Virus record (IMG/VR): IMGVR_UViG_3300022751_000026
Coordinates: 1-40,051 of that record
Source: a virus
DNA: 40,051 nucleotides
Reading direction: 5' to 3' (one strand)
Each line of letters opens with the position of its first letter. The stretch's first letter is position 1. Both the position numbers and the translations under genes were made by a program. Below the pieces are notes generated by a model, which was not told the DNA's origin, ran no database searches, and saw only the letters and a list, made by a program, of their open reading frames with translations. Of this stretch, positions 17,253 through 24,679 are shown in pieces.

Positions 17253-17378
17253 CTATAAAGCTATGTCAATTATTTTAAACCCAAACACGTAGTAATATTT
17301 TCTTTTTATTCCTTTTACAGTAAAATAAACAATTGCGAATGGTGTTAATAAAAACCTGTAATCTATTATTCTTTTCAT
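17253..17378 (-). CDS. Small hydrophobic hypothetical protein (41 aa)
   Basis: Starts MKRIIDYRFLLTPFAIVYFT and ends YYYVFGFKIIDIAL; rich in Tyr, Phe and Ile, possibly membrane-associated. ATGA overlap with the upstream 27-residue gene. It is the last gene before the terminator. No family recognised. Confidence 0.5.
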   Translation of the reverse strand: MKRIIDYRFLLTPFAIVYFTVKGIKRKYYYVFGFKIIDIAL

Positions 17379-17458
17379 AATCCAAAATATATTAAAATTA
17401 ATATTGCTATTGATGCCGATGCTATTAGTGATTTTGTTGATTTGTCTATGCGTACCAT
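17375..17458 (-). CDS. Tiny single-pass membrane peptide (27 aa)
   Basis: A short basic start (MVRIDKSTKS) followed by one hydrophobic helix (LIASASIAILILIYFGL). It overlaps the preceding gene by 13 bases and the next by four (ATGA). The coupling and clear membrane profile support a real gene; role unknown. Confidence 0.5.
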   Translation of the reverse strand: MVRIDKSTKSLIASASIAILILIYFGL

Positions 17459-17619
17459 TTGCCTACTTTTTTATATTCTTCAACAATCTCATTGAATCCT
17501 AATTTTATCAAGCAACGGCATAATATTGCATCAGCTTCATAATGGGAATATTCATAATCTTCTATTTTTTGTAATTCTTTTAGTCTTTCTGTTGCTTGTT
17601 GTACTTCTTCTGGTGTCAT
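17446..17619 (-). CDS. Small helical hypothetical protein (57 aa)
   Basis: Starts MTPEEVQQATERLKELQKIE, a clear amphipathic helix, followed by EADAILCRCLIKLGFNEIVE and a basic end. It has the look of a small soluble helical-bundle protein. The start is in AATATG context. Family not recognised. Confidence 0.65.
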   Translation of the reverse strand: MTPEEVQQATERLKELQKIEDYEYSHYEADAILCRCLIKLGFNEIVEEYKKVGKWYA

Positions 17620-17651
17620 ATTGGTTTGTTTTTAATTATACTTGTGTTTGG

Positions 17652-17819
17652 TTAATAGGCATCAAAGAAAAAATTTATCATATCATCAATATCAATTCCT
17701 AATTCACCTCCTGAGTTGTAAACATTATTCCATCTTAATGTTTCCTTGTTCATGCACCAACTTTGCTCATCAATCCATCTTAAAATATCTATTAGTTCTT
17801 CAAATGTAAATTGTTACAT
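17652..17819 (-). pseudogene. Small ORF with TAA at codon 2 (ATG-TAA start)
   Basis: The only ATG in a normal position (17819) is followed at once by TAA. The same frame then stays open for 53 codons with clear coding character (QFTFEELIDILRW, WCMNKETLRWNNVYNS, IDIDDMINFFFDAY). If TAA were AAA, the gene would begin MKQFTFEE, the commonest start style in this genome. The next in-frame ATG is 20 codons further on. It is either inactivated by a nonsense change, started at a non-ATG codon, or regulated by the start-stop pair. A second case is at 27281-27412. Confidence 0.55.
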
Positions 17820-17830
17820 TACCTATCCTT

Positions 17831-18154
17831 TTAATTCGTTAATGATTTTAAATATTTTATATATTCTTCTCTACCTTTGTATGTAGAATAATGACCAACA
17901 TAATAAGTATAATTTTGAACTGTTTTATACTCAGACCATATTAAATCCTTTCTGCACATTCTACCTAAGTAAGAGAACGTCATTGTTTCAATTACTTTTT
18001 TATGTCGTCTGGCATGGGAATACTTTTTAATAGTTTCTTTGTCAAATATTACATCAGTTAATACGGTGCCATGTACATAACTATTGAAATCATTTTCGCT
18101 TTTTATAAGAAATTCTAAAACTTTAAATTCCTTTTCTGTTAAGTTTTTTTTCAT
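17831..18154 (-). CDS. Putative winged-helix-like protein (107 aa)
   Basis: The start at 18154 is fixed by an ATGA overlap with the upstream gene. The N-terminus (LTEKEFKVLEFLIKSE) resembles the first helices of a winged helix, and a basic stretch (YSHARRHKKVIETMTFSYLG) could be a recognition helix, followed by a Tyr-rich wing-like end. It could be a DNA-binding regulator, but the match is only in outline. Confidence 0.55.
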   Translation of the reverse strand: MKKNLTEKEFKVLEFLIKSENDFNSYVHGTVLTDVIFDKETIKKYSHARRHKKVIETMTFSYLGRMCRKDLIWSEYKTVQNYTYYVGHYSTYKGREEYIKYLKSLTN

Positions 18155-18321
18155 TTTATAAAAGCTACAATAACAGTAATAAATACAATTAATAGAAAAT
18201 GTTCGCATATGAATATTGAAGCATTAAAACCTCTTATTGGGTTATAAGGATATTTATAGTATTCTTTAAAATATATAATAAAACCTATTACAGGAATCCA
18301 ATGAGTTATTTTTTTCTCCAT
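18151..18321 (-). CDS. Small membrane protein, two hydrophobic segments (56 aa)
   Basis: Hydrophobic segments at about residues 8-18 (WIPVIGFIIYF) and 40-55 (HFLLIVFITVIVAFI), separated by a Tyr-rich loop (YYKYPYNPIRGF). The stop overlaps the next ATG (ATGA). Not recognised; probably an inner-membrane protein. Confidence 0.6.
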   Translation of the reverse strand: MEKKITHWIPVIGFIIYFKEYYKYPYNPIRGFNASIFICEHFLLIVFITVIVAFIK

Positions 18322-18357
18322 AACATTTTTTTTACTTGGTTAAATTGTTGTTGCTTT

Positions 18358-18546
18358 TTACTTTAATGTGAAGAATTTAGGGTCACACCCTTCAATAACT
18401 TCTTTTCCGTCTTGTTCCCATTGAGTACCTTTTACTAAAGCCCAAATCATTGAGGACATAACATTCTTTTTATCTGCTCTGGGATAATACGCATCACCTA
18501 CTATTTGGGCAATTAATTCTTTTTTACGTTGTGATGTTTTAGGCAT
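18358..18546 (-). CDS. Small hypothetical protein (62 aa)
   Basis: The start MPKTSQRKKELIAQIVGDAY at 18546 is preferred, since the upstream gene ends at 18551 and an earlier ATG would lie deep within it. The rest (MSSMIWALVKGTQWEQDGK) contains one helix. Family unknown; basic N-terminus. Confidence 0.6.
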   Translation of the reverse strand: MPKTSQRKKELIAQIVGDAYYPRADKKNVMSSMIWALVKGTQWEQDGKEVIEGCDPKFFTLK

Positions 18547-18550
18547 AATT

Positions 18551-18868
18551 TTAATTTTTGAATTCCAAATCATCAATGAATAACAGAACATCATTATCGT
18601 AATATCCAACTGCTTCAAATTCATTTCCTAATTCTGTTATGGTATAAACGAAATGTGTTTTTTCGTGAACAGAAATTTCTTCTAATTCTAAACCCTGTTC
18701 CCATTCATTTGAATTAAAAAACAATTCTGCCATTTCTTTTATTTGTCCATCTGAAAAACTCCCTTGTTCTTCTAATTGTCTATGAGTTCCTGAACAAGGC
18801 ATTGCTTTTTCAATTAAGAATAATTTTTCATTTTCTGGTAGTGCGTTAAATACTTGCTTAAATTCCAT
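18551..18868 (-). CDS. Acidic hypothetical protein (105 aa)
   Basis: Starts MEFKQVFNALPENEKLFLIE in typical AAATTATG context. It is very acidic through the middle (NSNEWEQGLELEEISVHE) and ends with DNDVLLFIDDLEFKN. Strongly acidic small phage proteins may mimic DNA or bind host proteins, but nothing here proves that. Family not recognised. Confidence 0.65.
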   Translation of the reverse strand: MEFKQVFNALPENEKLFLIEKAMPCSGTHRQLEEQGSFSDGQIKEMAELFFNSNEWEQGLELEEISVHEKTHFVYTITELGNEFEAVGYYDNDVLLFIDDLEFKN

Positions 18869-18893
18869 AATTTCTATTTTGTTTTGTTAGTGG

Positions 18894-19400
18894 TTAAATC
18901 CCTATTTGTTTTTCGGCTGTTGGCGTTAGTTCTAAATTGTATTTTACTAAATCTTCTATAGTAAGTAATCTCCATAAATCAGGATATAATAACATTCTTG
19001 ATTTATTAGGAAACTTAATAAACGACCTATGCGTGCTGTGTTCTGCTTCTTTAAACTTAAATCCCTCAAACAATACCCTGTCTTTTGCTTCTTGGTATTC
19101 TTGGCAATCCCTTCTTGCAGATAATTGACTTGTGTAACGATCTTTTGTCTTTCCCTCTGTGTTATTGGCAATATAAACATCTTGCCAGTTTTTCCAATCT
19201 TTAGGCTCTTCCAAAACCACCCAAACGCCTTCAACTAATTTGCAGGTAACGAACATCCATAATTCAAGTTTTTGTGAAAGGAAATTGGCATAACGAATAC
19301 ATTTTTGATATCTGTTATTCCCTTGTATTCCTATACTTTGAACCTCCATGCCTTGTGATGGAATATTTAAAACAAATTCGGTCATTGACATTAATTTCAT
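18894..19400 (-). CDS. Hypothetical protein (168 aa)
   Basis: A soluble alpha/beta protein. Notable stretches are YQKCIRYANFLSQKLELWMF, VTCKLVEGVWVVLEEPKDW and FKFKEAEHSTHRSFIKFPN. The start at 19400 has AATTATG context; a second Met lies at codon 4. No family recognised. It sits in a run of small early genes 3 bases after a membrane gene. Confidence 0.65.
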   Translation of the reverse strand: MKLMSMTEFVLNIPSQGMEVQSIGIQGNNRYQKCIRYANFLSQKLELWMFVTCKLVEGVWVVLEEPKDWKNWQDVYIANNTEGKTKDRYTSQLSARRDCQEYQEAKDRVLFEGFKFKEAEHSTHRSFIKFPNKSRMLLYPDLWRLLTIEDLVKYNLELTPTAEKQIGI

Positions 19401-19402
19401 AA

Positions 19403-19609
19403 TTATTTTTGTTTTGACTGGTTAATTAATACATCGTGTTTTATCCAGGCGAACATTCCAGTTTTATAAGCTATGATTAAAATCGCTATAACAATCATTA
19501 TAAAAATAAAGTAAGGATTGTCTAAAGGAACATCCGGAGCATTACCGTTGCAATGTGGATTTCTTGGTGGGCATGGAACCCCTGGTGGTTTTTTGAATAG
19601 TAGCATCAT
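19403..19609 (-). CDS. Pro/Cys-rich single-pass membrane protein (68 aa)
   Basis: The N-terminal part is rich in Pro and Cys (KKPPGVPCPPRNPHCNGNAP), followed by a membrane helix (FIFIMIVIAILIIAYKTGMF) and a short basic tail. It overlaps the upstream gene by four bases (ATGA). The start may be the second Met. Function unknown; the Cys-Pro segment could face the periplasm. Confidence 0.7.
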   Translation of the reverse strand: MMLLFKKPPGVPCPPRNPHCNGNAPDVPLDNPYFIFIMIVIAILIIAYKTGMFAWIKHDVLINQSKQK

Positions 19610-19911
19610 GATGTGATTTCTTTAAAGTCAGATTCCGTAATATTAAAAGAATGATATCCTGATTCTGTATATCCTACTTGACATTTAACAACACAATAAA
19701 CATAAGGATGATTATGCTCAGTTATTGAAGATCTTCTAAATTCAATTATACTGCCTTTTTTATATTTTTGGCAATGAATTACATCTTTTGATAATCTGCC
19801 TATTTTTCTGGTAGATTTTCTAAAATCTCTTAATTCTTGCCTATCAAAATATTCGTCAACTTCTTTGAAAGAATCAGGATATTTTCTTTGCAACCATTTT
19901 ATGTCGTCCAT
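19606..19911 (-). CDS. Basic hypothetical protein (101 aa)
   Basis: The N-terminal half is helical and basic (WLQRKYPDSFKEVDEYFDRQ, then RDFRKSTRKIGRLSKD), and the C-terminal half is beta-rich (IIEFRRSSITEHNHPYVYCV). It could bind nucleic acid, but no known motif is seen. It is coupled by ATGA to the next gene. Confidence 0.65.
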   Translation of the reverse strand: MDDIKWLQRKYPDSFKEVDEYFDRQELRDFRKSTRKIGRLSKDVIHCQKYKKGSIIEFRRSSITEHNHPYVYCVVKCQVGYTESGYHSFNITESDFKEITS

Positions 19912-19913
19912 AA

Positions 19914-20015
19914 CTAAGATAAATCTGCACCGCTATATCCTAAAGCGATAGTTAATAAAATTGCTACTGTGAATATTGTTATTCCTACGATATTATTTTT
20001 GATAAATGTTTTCAT
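19914..20015 (-). CDS. Tiny membrane peptide (33 aa)
   Basis: Start MKTFIKNN, then one hydrophobic helix (IVGITIFTVAILLTIALGYS) and the end GADLS. AATTATG start context; it lies 2 bases after the preceding stop and 2 bases before the next gene. Function unknown. Confidence 0.5.
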   Translation of the reverse strand: MKTFIKNNIVGITIFTVAILLTIALGYSGADLS

Positions 20016-20017
20016 AA

Positions 20018-20167
20018 TTAAAATGATTTAAGCTCATTAGGAGCAATTGATTTTCCACTGTTGATAAAGTAACATATCCTATCGAACAGACACGGTTTGA
20101 TCTCAATAAAAGCGCCACGATTCATTTTGTTTAATTGTGCTAATTGTTGTTTTGTAAAGTTTTTCAT
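20018..20167 (-). CDS. Small hypothetical protein (49 aa)
   Basis: Start MKNFTKQQLAQLNKMNRGAF, a helical N-terminus, then a Cys-containing segment (KPCLFDRICYFINSGKSIAP). It lies just downstream of a terminator-like hairpin (20185-20214). No family recognised. Confidence 0.6.
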   Translation of the reverse strand: MKNFTKQQLAQLNKMNRGAFIEIKPCLFDRICYFINSGKSIAPNELKSF

Positions 20168-20184
20168 GATATTTGGTTTTTAAA

Positions 20185-20214
20185 AAAGGTAGCTACTATT
20201 ATTCACTACCCTTT
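20185..20214 (-). terminator. Terminator-like hairpin downstream of the HTH gene
   Basis: On the minus strand AAAGG/CCTTT and TAG/CTA form a stem with one bulged base and a loop of about 13 bases, followed by TTTTTT. It could end the transcript of the LuxR-type gene at 20276. Confidence 0.5.
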
Positions 20215-20275
20215 CAATTTATAATTAATTCCTAATTCGGGAAAAGCCTTTTTAAATCGTGCTCAGGATTGTTTT

Positions 20276-20497
20276 TTAAATAATGTTTTTTCTTTTAACG
20301 ATTAAAGCAAGTTGGAATAACGTATTTGCTTTATGTTCTAATTTTAATCCTTTGATACGCTTTTCAATAATTGAAATTGAATTTGGAGTAATGCCCATTT
20401 TAACAAAGTGCTGTCTGATTTCTTTTTGCTCTAATCCCGCAGCAAGTGATTGTAAAATTAATAAATCAAGTTCCGGATTTTGTTCTTTCGTATTCAT
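20276..20497 (-). CDS. LuxR-type helix-turn-helix protein (73 aa)
   Basis: With the ATG at 20497 the protein is one HTH domain: DLLILQSLAAGLEQKEIRQH (first helices), HFVKMGITPNSISIIEKRIK (turn and recognition helix), then AN/TLFQLALIVKRKNI. This is the GerE/LuxR pattern of small stand-alone regulators common in Flavobacteriia. It probably regulates early phage or host genes. After its stop, two other frames carry coding-like sequence to 20206, reachable by -1 shifts at runs of A. Confidence 0.75.
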   Translation of the reverse strand: MNTKEQNPELDLLILQSLAAGLEQKEIRQHFVKMGITPNSISIIEKRIKGLKLEHKANTLFQLALIVKRKNII

Positions 20498-20526
20498 AAT
20501 ATATTTTTTTGGTTTAAAATTATATT

Positions 20527-20534
20527 CAAAGATA
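20527..20534 (-). promoter_or_regulatory. Candidate -7 element for the HTH gene
   Basis: The minus strand reads TATCTTTG (TAnnTTTG), 30 bases upstream of the ATG at 20497. No clear -33 TTG. It lies in the spacer between two coding regions, where a promoter is plausible. Confidence 0.4.
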
Positions 20535-20580
20535 CGGATAACATTTCGAATAAAAAAGGATTTCCGCAAACTTTAACATT

Positions 20581-20709
20581 TTATTTCCCCCTTTCAGCAT
20601 AAACCGTTTTGATATCGCTGTAGGTTATCGCTGTTATCGACTTGGATTGCATTATTTGTTTTTTGGTTTCGGGTGGTATATTGCGCCACCATAATAGTAT
20701 GTGGCGCAT
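20581..20709 (-). CDS. Small hypothetical protein after methyltransferase (42 aa)
   Basis: The ATG overlaps the methyltransferase stop (TAATG at 20707-20711). The product starts MRHILLWWRNIPPETKKQIM and ends DIKTVYAERGK, with good coding character. Its first codons contain a GC-rich perfect inverted repeat (20683-20707). Function unknown; the coupling suggests co-expression with the methyltransferase. Confidence 0.6.
   Translation of the reverse strand: MRHILLWWRNIPPETKKQIMQSKSITAITYSDIKTVYAERGK
20683..20707. repeat. GC-rich inverted repeat at the methyltransferase/small gene junction
   Basis: GCGCCAC and GTGGCGC form a perfect 7-bp stem around an 11-base loop. It lies just after the methyltransferase stop and covers the first codons of the next gene. 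There is no T-run, so it is not a terminator. It could regulate translation, protect the message end, or be a protein-binding site. Confidence 0.6.
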
Positions 20710-21350
20710 TAGAACATCTGTAATTGGTTTTCTACTGAGTTTTTAACTATACCTAACATAGTTTGGTAAATAGTGTTTCCTGCTTCGTAATCAACTAAAT
20801 TACGACCAATCTTATCTTTTCTTTGCTCGCCTTTATAGATTGATAAATCTATTTTATGAAACTTTTCTAGCTCTTTCACTTCGTCTTTTACTCCTGATAT
20901 TTTAAAACGCCTTTCTTTTAAGTCTGTCGGTAAATTAAAATTAGTCCAGTATAAGTGACGACCTCTTTTTTTTGCTTGTATCAATGGCTCGTAATATGGA
21001 ATTACATTTTCAACAACCCATTTGCCTTTGAAATAATGTTGAAGAAAAAGTATTTCTTCGTAAAGTTTTAAATCAGGATAAACCGCTTCTGTTGTAGTGT
21101 CGTAATTAGAGCTGTTCCAATACCTGGCGCGTGAATGAGTTGGGCACGGAGGACTTGACCATATAAAATCAAATTCTTTATAGTGATTTAATAAATATTG
21201 GTGTGCATCTGAAATAATCACTTTGTCATTTGGGAAACGTTCTTGGTACATCCTTGCTAATTCCGGATCTAATTCAACTGCAGTAACTTCGCAATCAGTC
21301 CATAATAATCTGTTTCCTCCAAGGCATGCGTATAAATTTAGTACTTTCAT
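20709..21350 (-). CDS. DNA (cytosine-5-)-methyltransferase (213 aa)
   Basis: It transfers a methyl group from S-adenosylmethionine to C5 of cytosine in DNA. Visible motifs: I, LNLYACLGGNRL (residues 4-15, SAM binding); IV, SSPPCPTHS (65-73) with catalytic Cys69; VI, VVENV (113-117, Glu114); and a Gly-Arg-His segment at 130-132 like motif VIII. At 213 residues it is short for the family, with a small target-recognition region. No restriction enzyme gene is nearby, so its likely role is protecting phage DNA from host restriction. Confidence 0.88.
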   Translation of the reverse strand: MKVLNLYACLGGNRLLWTDCEVTAVELDPELARMYQERFPNDKVIISDAHQYLLNHYKEFDFIWSSPPCPTHSRARYWNSSNYDTTTEAVYPDLKLYEEILFLQHYFKGKWVVENVIPYYEPLIQAKKRGRHLYWTNFNLPTDLKERRFKISGVKDEVKELEKFHKIDLSIYKGEQRKDKIGRNLVDYEAGNTIYQTMLGIVKNSVENQLQMF

Positions 21351-21399
21351 ATTTTCTATTTTTTATCTACAAACATTCCGTTAATAGTTAATTGGTAGG

Positions 21400-21657
21400 T
21401 TATCTGTCAGGGCGTAAAAAGGACATTATACAATATCTATTCATTAATCCGAAGTGTTCTGCATCATTCAAGATATAAGTTACAATTCGACTTGTAGAGA
21501 ATCCGGTATATTCTTTTTTATCATTGTCGTATTCTTCTAAAATTAATTGATCCCCTATTTCAAAATTTCTATCATTCAATCTTAGTTCCCAATCTTTTTC
21601 TCCAGACACAACTTTTTGGTAGTATTCAATATGTGTTTTTAATTTATGAGCTTTCAT
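21400..21657 (-). CDS. DUF3850/ASCH-like protein, copy 1 (85 aa)
   Basis: Conserved pattern: HKLKTHIEYYQKVVSGEKDW, ELRLNDRNFEIGDQLILEEY, then YTGFSTSRIVTYIL and an aromatic end. This matches small DUF3850 proteins, which have an ASCH/PUA-like fold thought to bind RNA or modified bases. A paralogue lies at 28021-28272. It stands upstream of the methyltransferase, so a link to modified DNA is conceivable but unproven. Confidence 0.8.
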   Translation of the reverse strand: MKAHKLKTHIEYYQKVVSGEKDWELRLNDRNFEIGDQLILEEYDNDKKEYTGFSTSRIVTYILNDAEHFGLMNRYCIMSFLRPDR

Positions 21658-21693
21658 AATCTATTTTTTTAATGTTATTTAAAATAAGGTTGG

Positions 21694-21885
21694 TTAGTTG
21701 AATGGCTTTATGTTTACGATAACTTTTTCACATTTCCATCCGTATTTTTTACACTGTGTCCAAGTCATGTTTGATTCACTTAAAAAATTGCTGATACATT
21801 GTTTCTTTTGAAATGCTAAAGTATATGTTAATACCTGTTCTTTTTTATTTACGATAACATACATCGTGTTTGTTTCTTCTTTCAT
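21694..21885 (-). CDS. Hypothetical Cys/Trp-containing protein (63 aa)
   Basis: Starts MKEETNTMYVIVNKKEQVLT in GAAATTATG context. The second half has MTWTQCKKYGWKCEKVIVNI. The cysteines do not form a full zinc motif. Not recognised. Confidence 0.6.
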   Translation of the reverse strand: MKEETNTMYVIVNKKEQVLTYTLAFQKKQCISNFLSESNMTWTQCKKYGWKCEKVIVNIKPFN

Positions 21886-21892
21886 AATTTCT

Positions 21893-22003
21893 CTATTTAT
21901 TTTTAGTTTTCAAATAAGGCTCAATTTTTGGGTAGGGGAAGGATTCGAATAAACCGGTATCGAGCCATTTAATGGTAACGGTATCTTATGTTATCCCAGA
22001 CAA
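21893..22003 (-). pseudogene. Coding-like stretch without usable start (TAA near start)
   Basis: After an in-frame TAA (21986-21988) there are 30 codons of coding-like sequence (DTVTIKWLDTGLFESFPYPK, then IEPYLKTKNK) ending at TAG. There is no ATG; the only upstream candidate is a TTG at 22003, six codons before the TAA. If ACA-TAA were ATG-AAA the gene would begin MKDTVTIKW. It may be a decayed gene or one with an unusual start; compare 17652-17819 and 27281-27412. Confidence 0.35.
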
Positions 22004-22004
22004 T

Positions 22005-22328
22005 CTAAAAGGTCGGTTGTTCTTTGAGTAAAATGTTTTGAAATTCATTTGTGGACCGGATTACATAATATTTAAAACCAAGTTTCTCTACTAATTTTTG
22101 AAATTCAATTTGTGCTTTTGATTGGTTGTTATAACCGACTTTAAACTCAATGAATAATAATTTACCGAAAAATAAAACAATAGTATCTGACGCTCCTATT
22201 TTAATTGTAACGTCTTTTCTTTTCGCTGCTAATTCATTTATAATTGGGATTATAGTTCCAGTTCCGAATCTTTCGTATTGATTCCTAACAATTGCAATGC
22301 ATTCAAGTTGTAGGGTGTGTTCTGTCAT
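22005..22328 (-). CDS. VRR-NUC domain nuclease (107 aa)
   Basis: Stand-alone VRR-NUC nuclease of the PD-(D/E)XK superfamily. Visible: a Glu in the first helix (TEHTLQLECIAIVRNQ), GASD (45-48) with the first metal-binding Asp, FIEFKVG (59-65) with Glu61 and Lys63, then QSKAQIEFQKLVEKLG (helix with conserved Gln) and YYVIRS. Such enzymes are thought to act on Holliday-junction or flap structures in phage replication and recombination. The gene follows the primase-helicase by two bases. Confidence 0.88.
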   Translation of the reverse strand: MTEHTLQLECIAIVRNQYERFGTGTIIPIINELAAKRKDVTIKIGASDTIVLFFGKLLFIEFKVGYNNQSKAQIEFQKLVEKLGFKYYVIRSTNEFQNILLKEQPTF

Positions 22329-22330
22329 AA

Positions 22331-24679
22331 TTAAAAAGGAATATCGTTATCGTTTTCTCTTGGTTGTGTTGGGTCCTCAAAATCTATCCATCTTGTTGTG
22401 TTGGTTCTGCCTGATATGTATTTAAGGTTATAGTATTTAGCGTAAGATTCAAGCCATTGTGTGAACTTTCTTTGAGATAGAAACTTCTTAAAATCTTGGT
22501 ACTCATTACAGAATTTTGTAAAATACTCAGTTTTATCAATTCTAAAATTATGCGGTAAATTTTCACGGTCTGAACTCCATTCGTAAAACTCGTAAGAAGT
22601 TTCTTTAATGAATTTTCTAACTTCAAGATTGTTGAAATTATGTTTTACTAATCCATTTTTTAGATAATATTGTTCGCAATTAATCATAAAATTATCAAAA
22701 CGTAACCATTCTTTTTGGTCCCAATCAGAATAAAGCATATGCCCAAATTCATCTAATGGTGTGTGTTTGTGTGAAAAGTAACTTGACATTTCGACTTCAA
22801 ACTTTCTACGCTCAAATGACCCTCCAATGCCTCCAACAGTATAATTTGTTGTAATCAAAATTTTTGGCGACTTTTCCACCGGAATAGTGATTGCATCCTG
22901 TCCTTTGTATTCGAGTGTAATTCCTTCCGTTATAAGAGAAAACAGATTCTCAAAGTTGAAGTTCTTTTTAACATCATCGAAAACCAAAATTTGAGTATCA
23001 GTACTAACAGTTTGATAAGGAAATGTTTTTGTTGGCTCAAACATTTTTCCGTCAATTCTTGAAACCTTTTTCATATTCTTTAATCCATTCCAAAAAATAC
23101 CTTTTCCGCTTCCTCCGTTTGGATTTTCTGATATTGTTTCGTCATTGAAAATAATTGCCTTATTATTTGCGCTAGTTTTGAATGAGTGAAGCAAATATCC
23201 AATAACCGACTTTAGAGAATTATACTTTTGCACATCTTTACCAGACGCAAGCCATAAGTAGGTCCTGAACTCTGATTCGTGATGATCAAATGTTTCGTAA
23301 TTTCTGTCAATTATTTGCCTTCTCCACACATAACCATCAAGATCCAAATAATCAATTTTTTCTATTTTATCAGCAGTAACTTTTACAACACAATTTTTGA
23401 AATACAAATAGCATTCAGTTGATGTATCTTCTTTTATTTCTACTTCTGTAGTGTCTAACATTGAAAGAAAATCAGGTTTAAAATAACCGCTGTTTGAAGC
23501 CATATAATCGTAAGGTCCATACCCAATGTTAGATCGTTCTAATATGTTCTTTAAAACATAATCTTTGATTCTTTTTTCGTTAGTTTCTTCAAGTAAGTTC
23601 TGATCCTTTTTTATAAATGTAAAAGTATTACTTTGCTCTGAAGGATAGTACTTGAAAAAATTGTTTTGCTCTAACCAAAATTTAAACTTATGAGTTGAAA
23701 GAACAACTTTTCCTTTATCATTATAAAACCAAAATTCGTCAATATCTAAAGTTTCTTTTATTCTTGAAATATCAACATCTTTATAAACCTTTTCAATATC
23801 CTTTACCGATTTACCAGAACGGACCATCTTTTCAATCTTTTCTTTTTGGGAAGTATCTTCAAATGCTTTTCCGGCAGAAGGTCTTTTATAAGCAGAACGG
23901 ACCAACGATTCAATTTCTTTTTGCTTACCTCCTTCATCATATTTCATACATTCAGAAAGCGCATCATTATAATCGATAGAGAAGTCATTAAAAGCGGACG
24001 CAAGTTTATGAAGGTTGTTGTTCTTTGATCCTTTATTCATTCCGTATTTTTTGGTCCACCAAACCAATAATTTTTCTACAATCTGATTTGATGAAGTCAT
24101 TCTAACGATAGGTTCATAAGTTCCTATTTCTTCAATATCAGGTTCTTCTAATTCGGTCCATTTAGAACTTTCAGGATTAATATAAATATCAGGGTCGTAA
24201 CTCTCAAAACAGGTCCTACTTACATCGCTTCCTGAATCGTCCCAATTAGGATGATTAAAATATTTTTTTAATGATTGAAAATATCCTTTATGATTTTCTG
24301 TTATGCCAGGAATTTTAACCAATATTTTTACACCTAATGCTGAAGGAGAAATCCAAACTGAATAAATGTATTCGTCACTTAAAATGGAGTTCTTAAATTC
24401 AATTGCTTCGTCTTTGGTTTTGAATTTATCAAAGTCTAAAATAATTAATCCAGAATGTTCAATCAATCCGGTTATTGATCTACTTTTGAATTTGCCATTA
24501 AAACAAACTACAGGTAGCTTTGATTTGTTCTTTGCGTAATCTTCTGGATTCATTAAACGTAATTGTTCAACAAAATCTTTTGATTTACCTTCTTGAATTC
24601 TTTTTAAAGCGTATGAAACGTCCTTATTGAAAGGATTGTTAACATCGGTTATTTTTTTAAAAATTGATATTATTGGCAT
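22331..24679 (-). CDS. VirE-N primase / SF3 helicase fusion protein (782 aa)
   Basis: Two-part replication protein. Residues about 20-170 form a VirE-N/BT4734-type prim-pol-like domain: LIILDFD (78-84) with the acidic pair Asp82/Asp84, and SPSALGVKILVKI (111-123). The C-terminal part is an SF3/D5-like helicase: Walker A NPNGGSGKG (519-527), Walker B-like ILVFDDV, then a sensor-like KILITTNY. It would lay primers and unwind phage DNA. It lies behind its own promoter and kissing-loop leader (24705-24827), and no phage DNA polymerase is seen, so host polymerase is presumably recruited. Confidence 0.9.
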   Translation of the reverse strand: MPIISIFKKITDVNNPFNKDVSYALKRIQEGKSKDFVEQLRLMNPEDYAKNKSKLPVVCFNGKFKSRSITGLIEHSGLIILDFDKFKTKDEAIEFKNSILSDEYIYSVWISPSALGVKILVKIPGITENHKGYFQSLKKYFNHPNWDDSGSDVSRTCFESYDPDIYINPESSKWTELEEPDIEEIGTYEPIVRMTSSNQIVEKLLVWWTKKYGMNKGSKNNNLHKLASAFNDFSIDYNDALSECMKYDEGGKQKEIESLVRSAYKRPSAGKAFEDTSQKEKIEKMVRSGKSVKDIEKVYKDVDISRIKETLDIDEFWFYNDKGKVVLSTHKFKFWLEQNNFFKYYPSEQSNTFTFIKKDQNLLEETNEKRIKDYVLKNILERSNIGYGPYDYMASNSGYFKPDFLSMLDTTEVEIKEDTSTECYLYFKNCVVKVTADKIEKIDYLDLDGYVWRRQIIDRNYETFDHHESEFRTYLWLASGKDVQKYNSLKSVIGYLLHSFKTSANNKAIIFNDETISENPNGGSGKGIFWNGLKNMKKVSRIDGKMFEPTKTFPYQTVSTDTQILVFDDVKKNFNFENLFSLITEGITLEYKGQDAITIPVEKSPKILITTNYTVGGIGGSFERRKFEVEMSSYFSHKHTPLDEFGHMLYSDWDQKEWLRFDNFMINCEQYYLKNGLVKHNFNNLEVRKFIKETSYEFYEWSSDRENLPHNFRIDKTEYFTKFCNEYQDFKKFLSQRKFTQWLESYAKYYNLKYISGRTNTTRWIDFEDPTQPRENDNDIPF

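Noticed and set aside
21893-22010. Possible tRNA gene (TTCGAA motif with G-rich flank)
   Set aside because: A T-loop-like TTCGAAT is present but the flanking bases do not form a T-stem, and no acceptor stem or anticodon arm fits on either strand.
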